DNA from: an uncultured Clostridia bacterium
Lineage (GTDB): Bacteria > Bacillota > Clostridia > Christensenellales > CAG-138
Length of the DNA: 64,000 bases
Direction of reading: 5' to 3'
Assembly: GCA_934633985.1 (NCBI GenBank)
Contig: CAKTYU010000010.1
Span: forward strand, 12,744-76,743
The translations under genes were made by a program, and so were the position numbers. How positions within the stretch are numbered: the first letter of the stretch is position 1; each line of letters starts with the position of its first letter. Below are positions 26,003-34,344 of this stretch, piece by piece. The notes under the pieces are model-generated. The model ran no database searches and was not told where the DNA came from. It was given only the letters and a program-made list of their open reading frames with translations.

Positions 26003-27016
26003 TTAATTCATATCCATTACCGAAGCGCCCCGGCGGAGCTTCGTCTCCAGCGTAAGGTGCCTGTTTTTTCCCCGGCCCTCTATCATGTCGAGGAGTATCT
26101 CCACGCTCTTCTGCCCCATTTCGCTCATAGGCTGGCACAGCGTGGTGAGCGTGGGCTGTATATAGTCGGATACCGTCAGGCCGTCAATAGCCATTACCGA
26201 GCAATCCTCCGGCACCCGCCGCCCCCCCTCGCGGAGAGCCTTCATAGCGCCTATCGCCATATCGTCCGCTATCGCGAACACCGCAGTAAAGTCGGGGTTT
26301 CTTTCAAGCTGCCCCTTCATTGCGGCGTAGGCGTCCTTTATGTCAAAGCTGCCCGCCGAGACCACGAGGCTTTCGTCAAAGGGCAGCCCGCGCTCCTCCA
26401 GCGCCCTCCGGTAGCCCCGGTAGCGGAGCTGGCTTATGGACCAGTCATCGGGCCGGGATATGAGCGCCGCGATGCGCCTGTGGCCGTTTCTGTAAAGCTC
26501 GTTCACGGCCTTATATGCTTCCTCCTCGTCCGCTATGGAAACCGAGGAATACTCGTCGTCGTCAAGGTCGCCGTAGCGGTTGGTGTATGAGCAGCACACG
26601 AAGGGCACGTTGATCAGCCTTATGCGATCCTTTGTGTAGTCGTGGCAGCCGCCTAAGAACACTATGCCGCGGAGGCGCTTTTCCCTCTCCATCTCCGCGC
26701 CGCACTTTATCTCGTCATCGCAGGAGGCTATGTGGCGCATCACCATGGTGTAGCCCGCCGCGTCTATGCTTTCCTCTACGGAGCGTATGATGTCCGCATA
26801 AAAGGCGTTGGAAACGCCGCGCACCACAAGGCCAATGGCGTCCGAGCTGGTCTTGACCAGATCCCTCGCGCTGTTGTTTGGGATGTAATTCGAGCTTTGT
26901 ATTACGGCGTTCACCCTGCTCCTGCAAACCTCGCTCACGTCCGGTCTGTTGTTCAGTACGCGGGAAACGGTGCTTACGCTCACGCCGCTGAGTTTTGCGA
27001 TATCTTTTATGGTCAT
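26003..27016 (-). CDS. LacI-family transcriptional regulator
   Basis: This 337-residue repressor has the LacI DNA-binding head MTIKDIAKLSGVSVSTVSRV with the hinge helix around NNSARDL, then a periplasmic-binding-like sugar sensor domain (IGLVVRGVSNAFYADIIRSV, and VMAIDGLTVSDYIQPTLTT). It is the first gene of the maltodextrin operon. A perfect 16-bp palindrome lies between its promoter and start, so it is expected to repress itself and the operon until the sugar arrives. Confidence 0.93.
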   Translation of the reverse strand: MTIKDIAKLSGVSVSTVSRVLNNRPDVSEVCRSRVNAVIQSSNYIPNNSARDLVKTSSDAIGLVVRGVSNAFYADIIRSVEESIDAAGYTMVMRHIASCDDEIKCGAEMEREKRLRGIVFLGGCHDYTKDRIRLINVPFVCCSYTNRYGDLDDDEYSSVSIADEEEAYKAVNELYRNGHRRIAALISRPDDWSISQLRYRGYRRALEERGLPFDESLVVSAGSFDIKDAYAAMKGQLERNPDFTAVFAIADDMAIGAMKALREGGRRVPEDCSVMAIDGLTVSDYIQPTLTTLCQPMSEMGQKSVEILLDMIEGRGKNRHLTLETKLRRGASVMDMN

Positions 27017-27068
27017 TTTAAGCGCCGCCTGTTTTCGAAGGTTGCTGATATGGTTGCTGAAAACCTTA

Positions 27069-27084
27069 CCGGTAACGTTACCGG
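27069..27084. promoter_or_regulatory. Predicted LacI-type operator
   Basis: CCGGTAACGTTACCGG is a perfect 16-bp palindrome with the central CG typical of LacI/GalR operators. It starts 14 bp downstream of the -10 and lies 52 bp before the regulator ATG. Confidence 0.85.
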
Positions 27085-27098
27085 AACTTTACGATGAC

Positions 27099-27127
27099 AT
27101 TATATATATTATCCTGCCCAAAGTCAA
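27099..27127 (-). promoter_or_regulatory. Sigma-A promoter of the maltodextrin operon
   Basis: TTGACT (complement of 27122-27127), a 17-bp spacer and TATAAT (complement of 27099-27104) form a near-consensus promoter upstream of the LacI operator. Confidence 0.85.
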
Positions 27128-27150
27128 TAGCGAACCGCCAAAAATTCACA

Positions 27151-27178
27151 AAAAAGGGGCGGTCGCAAAGGCCGCCCC
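27151..27178 (-). terminator. Terminator after the LysM/GH18 gene
   Basis: On the minus strand a GC stem (27172-27178 with 27156-27162) is followed by TTTTTT. It lies about 43 bp past the stop and just upstream of the maltodextrin promoter. Confidence 0.75.
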
Positions 27179-27220
27179 CGGGAGCTCCGGGAAAAGCGGC
27201 CTGACGCCGCCCGGCAATGC

Positions 27221-28360
27221 CTACCCCTGTCCGAAGGCTTTTTCCGTGCCGTACATACCGGAAAGCACCGCCCAGTTGGGCCGGTACAGGGTATTTATGT
27301 TCCAGTAGCTCACCCCGCCGAGGCCGTACTCGCCCACCAGCTTCAGCTTGGCCTCTATGCTGCGCGGGTCCTCAAACCAGGCGATATGCTCCGTTCCGGC
27401 GCTGTCGTAATACCTGAAAAAGGGCGACTGTGCCGCATCGTCAAAGCGTATGTCGGCGTATTGACGGTATGCGGTCTGCGGTATCTCCGGCAGGGACAGC
27501 GGCTGCGCGGAGGTTCCCTTTTTGTATGGAAGCGTCCAGTTATAGCCGTAGCTCGCCATACCCATCATTATCTTTTCCGGCGGCATTTCCATTATTGCAT
27601 AGTCCAGCACCCGCCTCACCCTGTCCATGGGCGCGACCGCCATGGGCTCGCCGCCGGCGCGCCCCCACCCGTGGGTCATTATTATCACCCTGTCCGCGAT
27701 ATTCCCGACGGCCGCATAATCGTGTGCGGTGTACGGCAGCCCGGACTGCTCGTGGCTCATCTTGGGCGCGAGGGCGACGTAAATGCCGCGGCCCGCCCTG
27801 TGCAGCGCCTCCGCCATATCCATCAAAAGCTGCGTATAGAGCGTCCTGTCCTCCTCCCATATATATTCAAAATCCATGTTAAGCCCGAAGTAATTGCGGC
27901 TATCCAGATATTCCGCAACATTTTCTATAAGCCTCGCCTTCACACCCTCGTCCGCCGTCACCGCATGGGCTATCTCCCCGCAGAAGCCGCCGTTTTCCCG
28001 CCGGTTTGTCAGGGTGAGCACCGGCGCCACGCCGTTCACATAGCATTTGCGTATGAGCTCCGTATCCTCGAGCTCCGAAATGCTGCCGTCGGCGCGGGCC
28101 TTGGCGGAAAACACCGAAAGATACGTGAGATGCCCCAGCGCGCCCAGCAGCGCCGCATCGGATATTTCGGGCAGGGCGTACCCGTTGACCGCAACGCTGC
28201 GCTCCCGTATGCCTTGGCCGGGTATCACGAGGGCGAGGCCGGAGGGCAGCTTATAGGGGTCGCTAAGCTGGTTCGCGGCAACCAGCGCGGAGATCGTCAC
28301 GCCGTTTTTCCGGGCTATATCCAGCAGCGTATCCTCCGGCTTCACGGTATAGATATACAT
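27221..28360 (-). CDS. LysM plus GH18 glycosidase (SleL/YaaH-like spore cortex hydrolase)
   Basis: This 379-residue protein has one N-terminal LysM (YTVKPEDTLLDIARKNGVTI) and a GH18 barrel. The active-site strand is GLNMDFEYIWE, matching the DxxDxE region of spore SleL/YaaH enzymes, and the barrel closes with GLGGVSYWNINTLYRPNWAVL. SleL proteins cleave cortex muramic-lactam peptidoglycan during germination. There is no signal peptide, as in Bacillus SleL, which is made in the mother cell. The start MYIYTVKPED has AAGGAGG upstream; SleL usually has two LysM copies. Confidence 0.83.
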   Translation of the reverse strand: MYIYTVKPEDTLLDIARKNGVTISALVAANQLSDPYKLPSGLALVIPGQGIRERSVAVNGYALPEISDAALLGALGHLTYLSVFSAKARADGSISELEDTELIRKCYVNGVAPVLTLTNRRENGGFCGEIAHAVTADEGVKARLIENVAEYLDSRNYFGLNMDFEYIWEEDRTLYTQLLMDMAEALHRAGRGIYVALAPKMSHEQSGLPYTAHDYAAVGNIADRVIIMTHGWGRAGGEPMAVAPMDRVRRVLDYAIMEMPPEKIMMGMASYGYNWTLPYKKGTSAQPLSLPEIPQTAYRQYADIRFDDAAQSPFFRYYDSAGTEHIAWFEDPRSIEAKLKLVGEYGLGGVSYWNINTLYRPNWAVLSGMYGTEKAFGQG

Positions 28361-28452
28361 AATAAAAAAGCCTCCTTGCACAGGTCGTATTTGTATAAAC
28401 CTATGCGGAAGGCCCTTAATTGATTACCTATGTATCTATCTAATCGTTGTAT

Positions 28453-28821
28453 CTATCTCACCGTAAGCCCAAAGCAGCAGTTGCCGCCTATAAAGGCGCC
28501 GCTTTCATCTACCATGCCGAAGGGCTCCAGCTCCGGCATCCTCGCCAGCCGGTTATTTTCGATAAAGGGCATTTCCTTGCATAGCAGCGCGCAGAAATCC
28601 TTGTTTGCAAGTATGCGCCGGTAAACATTACGCATGAAGCTAAGGCTGCCGCCCATTATAACTATCACATACGCCTCCTCCACCCAGCCTCCGGAAAGGC
28701 TAAGGCCGGAGATACTGTAGCGCGTAAAGCCGGAAAGCAGCTTTTCCATGCAGCCCTTCGGGCCGATATCCATGTTTTCCTTGGGTATGCGCATACCCAG
28801 CGCAAAATGGTCTATGTACAT
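28453..28821 (-). CDS. Hypothetical protein
   Basis: This approximately 122-residue protein is not recognised. It is mixed alpha/beta in look, with SGLSLSGGWVEEAYVIVIMGG in the middle and four cysteines, two of them in GGNCCFGLTVR at the very C terminus. No signal peptide or clear membrane segment is visible. MYIDHFALGM is the likelier start, with GAGGA upstream at rather long spacing, over the in-frame ATG at 28869. It is a single gene between the SleL-like gene and the fructokinase. Confidence 0.5.
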   Translation of the reverse strand: MYIDHFALGMRIPKENMDIGPKGCMEKLLSGFTRYSISGLSLSGGWVEEAYVIVIMGGSLSFMRNVYRRILANKDFCALLCKEMPFIENNRLARMPELEPFGMVDESGAFIGGNCCFGLTVR

Positions 28822-28964
28822 TCGGCGTTTATGTCCTCGCTGTAAATTCTTCCCTGTATTATTGCACAATCCGCGCTTTTTATCAAGCGGCGGACAAAAC
28901 CGCGCAAAAATATGGTATAATTATTTAACTCAAATCTATCGCTTTTGAAAGGAAACGTTTTGAT

Positions 28965-29918
28965 ATGACAGATATTACCGCTCTCGGCGAGCTTTTGGTG
29001 GACTTTACCCCGGCCGGCCTTTCCCCGGCGGGCTATCCCCTCTTTGAGCAAAACCCCGGCGGCGCGCCGCCAAACCTACTTGCGGCGGCGGCAAAGCAGG
29101 GGCTTTCCACCACATTCATAGGCAAGGTGGGGAACGACATAAACGGGCGCTTCCTAAAGGGCGCGATGGAGCGGGCGGGGATAAGCACCGCGGGCCTCGT
29201 CATGGATCCCGCCGCCGTTACCAGCCTCGCCTTCGTCGCGCTGGACGACAGCGGCGAGAGGGAGTTCTCCTTCGTGCGCGATCCCGGCGCGGACACGCTG
29301 CTCCGGCCCAACGAATTGGATCAGCAGCTCCTGCGCAATACGAAGGTGTTCCACGTAGGCTCGATCTCGCTTTCGGCGGAGCCCAGCCGCTCCTCCACAT
29401 GGCAGGCGCTCATCACCGCAAAGTCCGCGGGTGCCGTGGTGAGCTACGACCCCAACTACCGCGCCTCCCTCTGGGCGGACGACGCCGCCGCCTGCGATCA
29501 GATACGCTCCATACTGCCCATAGTCGATATAATAAAGCTCTCCGAGAATGAGCTGCCCTTCGCCGCGGGCATAGACGACGTGGATACCGCCATAAAGGTG
29601 CTGCGGCGGGAGGGCGTATCGCTCATAGCCATAACCCTCGGAGAGGAGGGAGCCGTGGTGGCTGCCGGAGACCAGCAGCGCCATGTGCCCGCCTTCCCGC
29701 GCCGCGCGGTGGACACCACCGGCGCTGGCGACGCCTTCTTCGGCGGCTTCCTCAGCGAATTTGTAAAGAGCGGCAAGAGCGTATACGACGTGACCATAGA
29801 GGATGCGGCGCGCTTCGCCCGCGTGGGCTGCGCCACGTCCAGCCTCTGCGTAGGCAGGCGCGGCGGCATGCCCTCAATGCCCTCCATGGAAGAGATTACA
29901 GCGCTTTTAAACGGATAA
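28965..29918 (+). CDS. PfkB-family carbohydrate kinase (fructokinase-like)
   Basis: This 317-residue ribokinase-type kinase begins ITALGELLVDFTP. It has the substrate-side NPGGAPPNLLAAAAKQG and the PfkB signature with catalytic Asp in DTTGAGDAFFGGF. The N-terminal GELLxDF and NPGGAPxN pattern is typical of bacterial fructokinases. A TATAAT at 28916-28921 and GAAAGGAAACG before the ATG support the start. The next gene follows after 11 bp. Confidence 0.88.
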   Translation: MTDITALGELLVDFTPAGLSPAGYPLFEQNPGGAPPNLLAAAAKQGLSTTFIGKVGNDINGRFLKGAMERAGISTAGLVMDPAAVTSLAFVALDDSGEREFSFVRDPGADTLLRPNELDQQLLRNTKVFHVGSISLSAEPSRSSTWQALITAKSAGAVVSYDPNYRASLWADDAAACDQIRSILPIVDIIKLSENELPFAAGIDDVDTAIKVLRREGVSLIAITLGEEGAVVAAGDQQRHVPAFPRRAVDTTGAGDAFFGGFLSEFVKSGKSVYDVTIEDAARFARVGCATSSLCVGRRGGMPSMPSMEEITALLNG

Positions 29919-29929
29919 GGAGGTCGTAT

Positions 29930-30607
29930 ATGCCGCTCACCATAGAACATCACGCCGTAATGTTCGCGCTGCTTGCAAAGCACGCCATAGAGATATCCGG
30001 CGAAAGGGGCAAGGAGGCCATACTTGCGGGAATGACCCGCTACGGCAACGAGAGGGGCCGGCGCATGGCGCTCAATGCCCTTGAGCGGGGCGATAGGCTC
30101 ACCGTGCTCAACAGCCAGGCCTACGGCGAATGGAAGCCGGACTTCCCGGGCCAGATGGAATTTGGCGTAACCTGCGGTATGCCCGTGCTCCAGACCTACA
30201 TATCGCGGTGCGCCTGGTGCGACGCATGGGCGAAGCACGGCCTTACGGAATACGGCAAATACTACTGCTGCAACATAGACAACGCCTGGTTTCAGGGCTT
30301 CAACCCGGAATTTGCCTGCACCCAGCTCAACCCGCCCATGAGCTGGGGCGGCGACTGCTGCCGGTTCAGTTGGGGCGAGGGGCTCACCCACAAGCAGATA
30401 AAGGCACTGGGCAAAAAGAAAAAGTCCCTCGGCAGCGCCTGCATAAAGGACTTTACATTCCACACCGCCCATATACTGCATACGGTAGGGGACGTGCTCA
30501 TGGATGAGCTCGGCAATGACGGCGCCATAGCGGTAAGCCTCGCCAAGTCTGACTATTCGGATATCTTCGGCAAGGACGCCCTTGACTGCCTTGACGGGAT
30601 ATTCTAA
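29930..30607 (+). CDS. L-2-amino-thiazoline-4-carboxylic acid hydrolase-family protein
   Basis: This 225-residue soluble protein resembles the ATC hydrolase family, named for an enzyme that opens the thiazoline ring on the way to cysteine. It has a cysteine-rich central part: CAWCDAWAKHG, KYYCCNIDN and GGDCCRFSWGEG. The reaction in this organism is uncertain because most family members are uncharacterised. AAGGAGGTCGTAT precedes the start and it likely shares a transcript with the fructokinase. Its TAA overlaps the convergent Smr gene stop by two bases. Confidence 0.75.
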   Translation: MPLTIEHHAVMFALLAKHAIEISGERGKEAILAGMTRYGNERGRRMALNALERGDRLTVLNSQAYGEWKPDFPGQMEFGVTCGMPVLQTYISRCAWCDAWAKHGLTEYGKYYCCNIDNAWFQGFNPEFACTQLNPPMSWGGDCCRFSWGEGLTHKQIKALGKKKKSLGSACIKDFTFHTAHILHTVGDVLMDELGNDGAIAVSLAKSDYSDIFGKDALDCLDGIF

Positions 30608-30849
30608 AACAGCTCCCGCAATATCAGATCGGTCTGCCCTGGGTTGCTTCCCGGGGCTATTCTTTTCACCTTCCGGTGGCTTTTGTATTTGTAATGCACC
30701 ATATCCCGCAGCACGGTGCTGTGGGTATAGCCGTGTATTATGCGTATGCGGTAGACAGAGGCGTTCGCCCTGCGCAGCGCCGCGTCTATGGCTATCTGCG
30801 CCTGTGTCTGGTTCATTCCGTGTACGTCCACCTCAACTATTCCCGTCAT
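30604..30849 (-). CDS. Free-standing Smr-domain protein
   Basis: This 81-residue protein consists of one small MutS-related (Smr) domain: VEVDVHGMNQTQAQIAIDAAL, then RIRIIHGYTHSTVLRDMVH. The DxHG and HGxG-like motifs match Smr, although HGYTHS replaces the usual HGxGxG. Smr domains act as nucleases or RNA-binding modules. It starts 6 bp after the ABC ATPase stop, so it is the last gene of that operon, which has no obvious functional link. Confidence 0.8.
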   Translation of the reverse strand: MTGIVEVDVHGMNQTQAQIAIDAALRRANASVYRIRIIHGYTHSTVLRDMVHYKYKSHRKVKRIAPGSNPGQTDLILRELF

Positions 30850-30855
30850 CTATCA

Positions 30856-31638
30856 TTACCGCTCCTCAAAATTTGCAAAGAAGGCCCTGGTGCGCTCGCT
30901 CTTGGGGTTGTTGAAAACCTCCGCTGCCGTGCCCGTCTCCTCTATCGCGCCCTCTGACATAAATAATACCTTATCCGCCACGTTCTTTGCAAACTCCATT
31001 TCGTGAGTTACGACTATCATGGTGCTGTCCGCGCCCTTCAGGCTCCTTATCACCTTAAGCACCTCGCCGGTAAGCTCCGGGTCCAGTGCCGACGTGGGCT
31101 CGTCAAAGCAGAGTATATCCGGGTTCATTGCCAATGCGCGGGCTATTGCCACCCGCTGCTGCTGGCCTCCGGAAAGCTGATGGGGGTAGGAATCCATCCT
31201 GCCGCTCAAGCCCACCCTCGCAAGGAGCGCCCGGGCTTTTTTGTCTATTTCCGCCTTGGCCTCCCTCATGCCGCCGCGGCTCGGGCTTTCCGCGAGCATG
31301 AGCTCCGGGGCGAGCCTTACGTTTTGCAGCGCTGTATACTGGGGGAAGAGGTTGAAGGACTGGAACACCAATCCAAAGTGCAGCCTTTTTTTGCGTATCT
31401 CGTCCTCGCTAAACGCGGCGGGGGCGTCGGAATCCAACAGCGTCTCGCCGTTTACGGTGATCCTTCCCTCATCCGGGCTTTCAAGGAAGTTCAGGCACCT
31501 TAAAAGCGTGGTCTTGCCGGAGCCGGAGGAGCCGATTATGGCAAGCACCTCGCCCTTTTCGAGGGAGAAGTCGAGACCCTTAAGCACCTCGGTATCCCCG
31601 AAGCTCTTCTTTATGTTTTTTACTTCCAGCATCGCCAT
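30856..31638 (-). CDS. Polar amino-acid ABC transporter ATP-binding protein
   Basis: This 260-residue GlnQ-like ATPase has Walker A GSSGSGKTT, signature LSGGQQQRVAIARALA, Walker B ILCFDEPTSALDPE and switch histidine VVTHEMEFA. It lies 4 bp downstream of the permease gene and completes an importer with the binding protein at 32368-33168. A second in-frame ATG at 31632 is the alternative start. The amino acid is not determined; no riboswitch is visible here, unlike the transporter at 5412-7870. Confidence 0.92.
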   Translation of the reverse strand: MAMLEVKNIKKSFGDTEVLKGLDFSLEKGEVLAIIGSSGSGKTTLLRCLNFLESPDEGRITVNGETLLDSDAPAAFSEDEIRKKRLHFGLVFQSFNLFPQYTALQNVRLAPELMLAESPSRGGMREAKAEIDKKARALLARVGLSGRMDSYPHQLSGGQQQRVAIARALAMNPDILCFDEPTSALDPELTGEVLKVIRSLKGADSTMIVVTHEMEFAKNVADKVLFMSEGAIEETGTAAEVFNNPKSERTRAFFANFEER

Positions 31639-31642
31639 AAGC

Positions 31643-32287
31643 TCACACCCTAAAATAGTCCAGCTTCTTTTCCACGCGGCCCAGTATGACCGTCAGCACC
31701 CCGCAGAACAGCAGATAAAACAGCCCCGAATAGAACAGCGGCCATATAAGGCCCTTAACCGATATATACTCCTGCGCTATCATTATTATCTCCTTGCAGG
31801 CTATTACGCGGGCAAGGGAGGTATCCTTTACCAGCGTCATCATCTCGTTCCCGAGGGGCGGCACTATGCGCTTCACCACCTGAAGCAGTATTACGTTGAA
31901 GAACACCTGCTTTTTCGTCATGCCCAGCACCTGCCCCGCCTCGTACTGGCCCTTGGGTATGCTCTCTATGCCTCCCCGGTAAATTTCCGAGAAATACGCG
32001 GCGTAATTTATGGAAAAGGCTATTAGCACCGCACAAAGGCGGGAGACCGAATTGCCCTCCCAGAGCAGGCCGGGGCCGTAGTAAACTATCATTAGCTGGA
32101 GCATAAGGGGGGTCCCCCGCATGATCCACACGAAGCCGCGGGTGAGCCACGCTATGAGCCTGATCCTGCTCATGGAGCCGAAGGCTATGACTAAGCCCAG
32201 CGGCAGCGCCGCGAGCAGCGTCACTATGAATATTATGCAGGAGACGCCGAAGCCCTCAAGGAGCTTTTGTGTAACGGTAAGCAGCAT
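31643..32287 (-). CDS. Polar amino-acid ABC transporter permease
   Basis: This 214-residue membrane protein has about five hydrophobic helices and the HisM-type loop EAGQVLGMTKKQVFFNVILLQ. IMRGTPLMLQLMIVYYG is the usual region before it. It sits between the binding-protein and ATPase genes. Length and layout are normal for the family. Confidence 0.9.
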   Translation of the reverse strand: MLLTVTQKLLEGFGVSCIIFIVTLLAALPLGLVIAFGSMSRIRLIAWLTRGFVWIMRGTPLMLQLMIVYYGPGLLWEGNSVSRLCAVLIAFSINYAAYFSEIYRGGIESIPKGQYEAGQVLGMTKKQVFFNVILLQVVKRIVPPLGNEMMTLVKDTSLARVIACKEIIMIAQEYISVKGLIWPLFYSGLFYLLFCGVLTVILGRVEKKLDYFRV

Positions 32288-32316
32288 ACTTTCAATGATC
32301 CTTTATCGTCTATATC

Positions 32317-32339
32317 GGGCAGGGAGCCTTTCCCTGCCC
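32317..32339 (-). other. Intercistronic hairpin between binding protein and permease genes
   Basis: Perfect 9-bp arms (32317-32325 and 32331-32339) with a 5-nt loop and no T run lie 29 bp past the binding-protein stop. Its place matches the hairpin at 24549-24575, suggesting a structure that protects the binding-protein message. Confidence 0.6.
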
Positions 32340-32367
32340 TTTGTCAAGCTGTTCTTATTGCGCCTTA

Positions 32368-33168
32368 TCAGTCGCCCATCAGGGCGAGGCCGTACTTGTC
32401 TGCGATGGCCTTTAGCGAGCCGTCGGCAAGCATATCCTCCATGGCCTTGTTTACGCTTTCCACGAGGTTAGAGCCCTTGCGGAAGCCTATGCCGTATTCC
32501 TCATATGCAAGCTCGATGCCGTCTACTATCTGAAGGTCGGCATAATCCGTGCCCTCGCCCACCATGGCCTTCGCCATTACGTAATCCACTACCGCCGCGT
32601 CCGCAGTGCCGGCCTTGACCTCAAGAAGCGCGTCCGCCATCTTGGATACGCCCACGTAATTGCATTCCTTGAGTTCTTCACAATCTGCTACGGCGCTCTC
32701 GCCGGAGGAGCCGGCCTCGGCAACTATGTTCGCCTTGGCAAGGGAAGCGAGGTCGGTATACTTGCCGGCGTTCTCGGCCTTTATGACCGCCACCTGCATG
32801 TTCTTGCAGTAGGGCTTGCTGAAGTCAACGCTCTCCTTAAGATCCTCGCGTATGGTAAAGCCGTTCCATATACAGTCAATATTCTTGGCCTTAAGCTCCA
32901 CCTCCTTGGCCTCCCAGTCGATTACGGTGAACTCGGGCGCGACGCCCAGCTTTTCGCATACCGCCTCGGCAAACTCCGTGTCAAAGCCTATGAGCTTGCC
33001 GCCGTCGTCGTAATAATTCATGGGGGCGTATACGGTTATGCCTATCGTGAGCGTCCCCTTGTCCTTTACATAGCTCAGGTCGTCATCTGCCGCTTCCTTC
33101 TTCGCACAGCCGGCAAAGAGGCAGGCGGCCATCAGCATTGCCATAACGAGCGCAGCGATCTTCTTCAT
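32368..33168 (-). CDS. Amino-acid ABC transporter substrate-binding lipoprotein
   Basis: This 266-residue lipoprotein has a signal peptide ending in the lipobox LFAGCA. The mature protein is a family 3 solute-binding fold with TLTIGITVYAPMNYYDDGG, IGFDTEFAEAVCEKLG and DCIWNGFTI and VDFSKPYC at the ligand pocket. It is the first gene of an operon with permease, ATPase and the Smr protein. Upstream there is a CTTTAGC direct repeat and an ACTTTA/TAAAGT inverted repeat that may be regulatory. Confidence 0.9.
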   Translation of the reverse strand: MKKIAALVMAMLMAACLFAGCAKKEAADDDLSYVKDKGTLTIGITVYAPMNYYDDGGKLIGFDTEFAEAVCEKLGVAPEFTVIDWEAKEVELKAKNIDCIWNGFTIREDLKESVDFSKPYCKNMQVAVIKAENAGKYTDLASLAKANIVAEAGSSGESAVADCEELKECNYVGVSKMADALLEVKAGTADAAVVDYVMAKAMVGEGTDYADLQIVDGIELAYEEYGIGFRKGSNLVESVNKAMEDMLADGSLKAIADKYGLALMGD

Positions 33169-33215
33169 GGTTTTTCTCTCCTTTGTATATCAAAAATATT
33201 TTTTGCGTCCTCTTG

Positions 33216-33248
33216 CTTTAGCACTATATCACTTTAGCGCGATAAAGT
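33216..33248. promoter_or_regulatory. Repeat elements upstream of the amino-acid ABC operon
   Basis: CTTTAGC occurs twice 16 bp apart (33216-33222, 33232-33238), and the second copy lies in a perfect inverted repeat ACTTTA-N6-TAAAGT (33231-33248). The site is about 65 bp upstream of the binding-protein start and may be an operator. Confidence 0.4.
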
Positions 33249-33306
33249 AAAGTATTATTTTTTATTTCCCCCTTATTTTTTCCGCAGGCATGGAAAAAAC
33301 GCCGCA

Positions 33307-33323
33307 AGTGATATATAATCACT
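33307..33323. promoter_or_regulatory. Palindrome over the -10 of the EamA gene
   Basis: AGTGAT-ATATA-ATCACT is a perfect inverted repeat that includes TATAAT (33314-33319) 32 bp before the EamA start. A regulator binding here would block the promoter. Confidence 0.45.
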
Positions 33324-33350
33324 GTGTTTAAGGCTATGGAGGGAGAAGCT

Positions 33351-34223
33351 ATGGAGCAGCGCAAAAAGAACAATCTGACCGACTTACTTATGATACACGG
33401 CGCGGTGATGCTGTTCGGCCTGGCGGGCGTGATAAGCAGGGGCATAACCGCGGGCTCCATGATGATAACCTTCGGGCGGGTGTTTTTCTCGTCCATTACC
33501 CTTTATATACTTTGCAGGGCCACAAGGACCTCCATAAAGCTCAAAAGCAGGGCCGACCTTCTGTGGCTGGTGGTCACCGGGGCAGTGCTTGCGCTGCACT
33601 GGTTCAGCTTTATAGAGTCCGTTCGGGTGGCGAGCGTGGCCGTCGGCACCATAACCTTCTCCACCTTCCCCCTCTTCGTGACCTTTATAGAGCCCGTGAT
33701 GTTTAAGGAAAGGCTGAGGCTTAAAAGCGTTGTGTGCGCCGTGATAATGCTCATAGGTGTGTTCGTGCTGGTGCCGCTGAACGACCTTTCCGGCTTCTCC
33801 GTGGCGGGGCTTGCGTGGGGCATGCTGTCGGCGCTGACCTACGCCCTGCTCTCCCTGATGAACCGCCGATTTTCCGCCGTCTACCCCGGCAGCGTGGTGT
33901 GCTTTTACGAGCAGAGCGCGGCGGCCGTGGTGCTCCTCCCCTTTGTGGCCGCAATGCGCCCCGCTGTCACCGGCGCAGATATAGCGCTTATCGCCGTATT
34001 GGGCGTGTTCTGCACAGCCCTTGCGCACTCCCTCTTTGTGAGCAGCCTGCGCCGGGTAAGGGTACAGACTGCGGGCATAATCGCCGGCATGGAGTCGGTA
34101 TACGGCATAATACTGGCGGCGCTGGTGCTTAAGATGCCGCCCACCGCAAGGGAGCTCATAGGCGGCGCGATAGTGCTGGGCGTTTCGCTTTACACCACCG
34201 TTTCCGAAAACAAGGGCGCTTAG
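33351..34223 (+). CDS. EamA/DMT-superfamily transporter
   Basis: This 290-residue membrane protein has about ten hydrophobic helices in two related halves, the layout of EamA drug/metabolite exporters. The first half begins LMIHGAVMLFGLAGVISRG and the second AGLAWGMLSALTYALLSLMNRR. The ATG at 33351 has GGAGGGAGAAG and is favoured over 33324. The exported compound is unknown. It is transcribed away from the amino-acid ABC operon, and a link to amino-acid balance is only a guess. Confidence 0.87.
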   Translation: MEQRKKNNLTDLLMIHGAVMLFGLAGVISRGITAGSMMITFGRVFFSSITLYILCRATRTSIKLKSRADLLWLVVTGAVLALHWFSFIESVRVASVAVGTITFSTFPLFVTFIEPVMFKERLRLKSVVCAVIMLIGVFVLVPLNDLSGFSVAGLAWGMLSALTYALLSLMNRRFSAVYPGSVVCFYEQSAAAVVLLPFVAAMRPAVTGADIALIAVLGVFCTALAHSLFVSSLRRVRVQTAGIIAGMESVYGIILAALVLKMPPTARELIGGAIVLGVSLYTTVSENKGA

Positions 34224-34344
34224 CGTCGCAGGCTTTTGTCAAATCTTTAATTTTTTTTGAATACACTGACGAAACCCGTGCCAAAGCCCTGTATATGTGT
34301 TAGTATTTGGATATATACTGACGCGGAGGAAGGCGGTACCCTTT

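Noticed and set aside
24615..26006. 463-codon plus-strand ORF opposite the sugar-binding lipoprotein gene
   Set aside because: Its glycine-rich translation is the mirror of an alanine-rich gene with clear signal peptide and operon context.
28431..28458. Direct repeat TGTATCTATCT, two copies 17 bp apart
   Set aside because: Only two short copies, the second lying inside the end of the hypothetical gene at 28453; too little to call a functional element or a repeat array.
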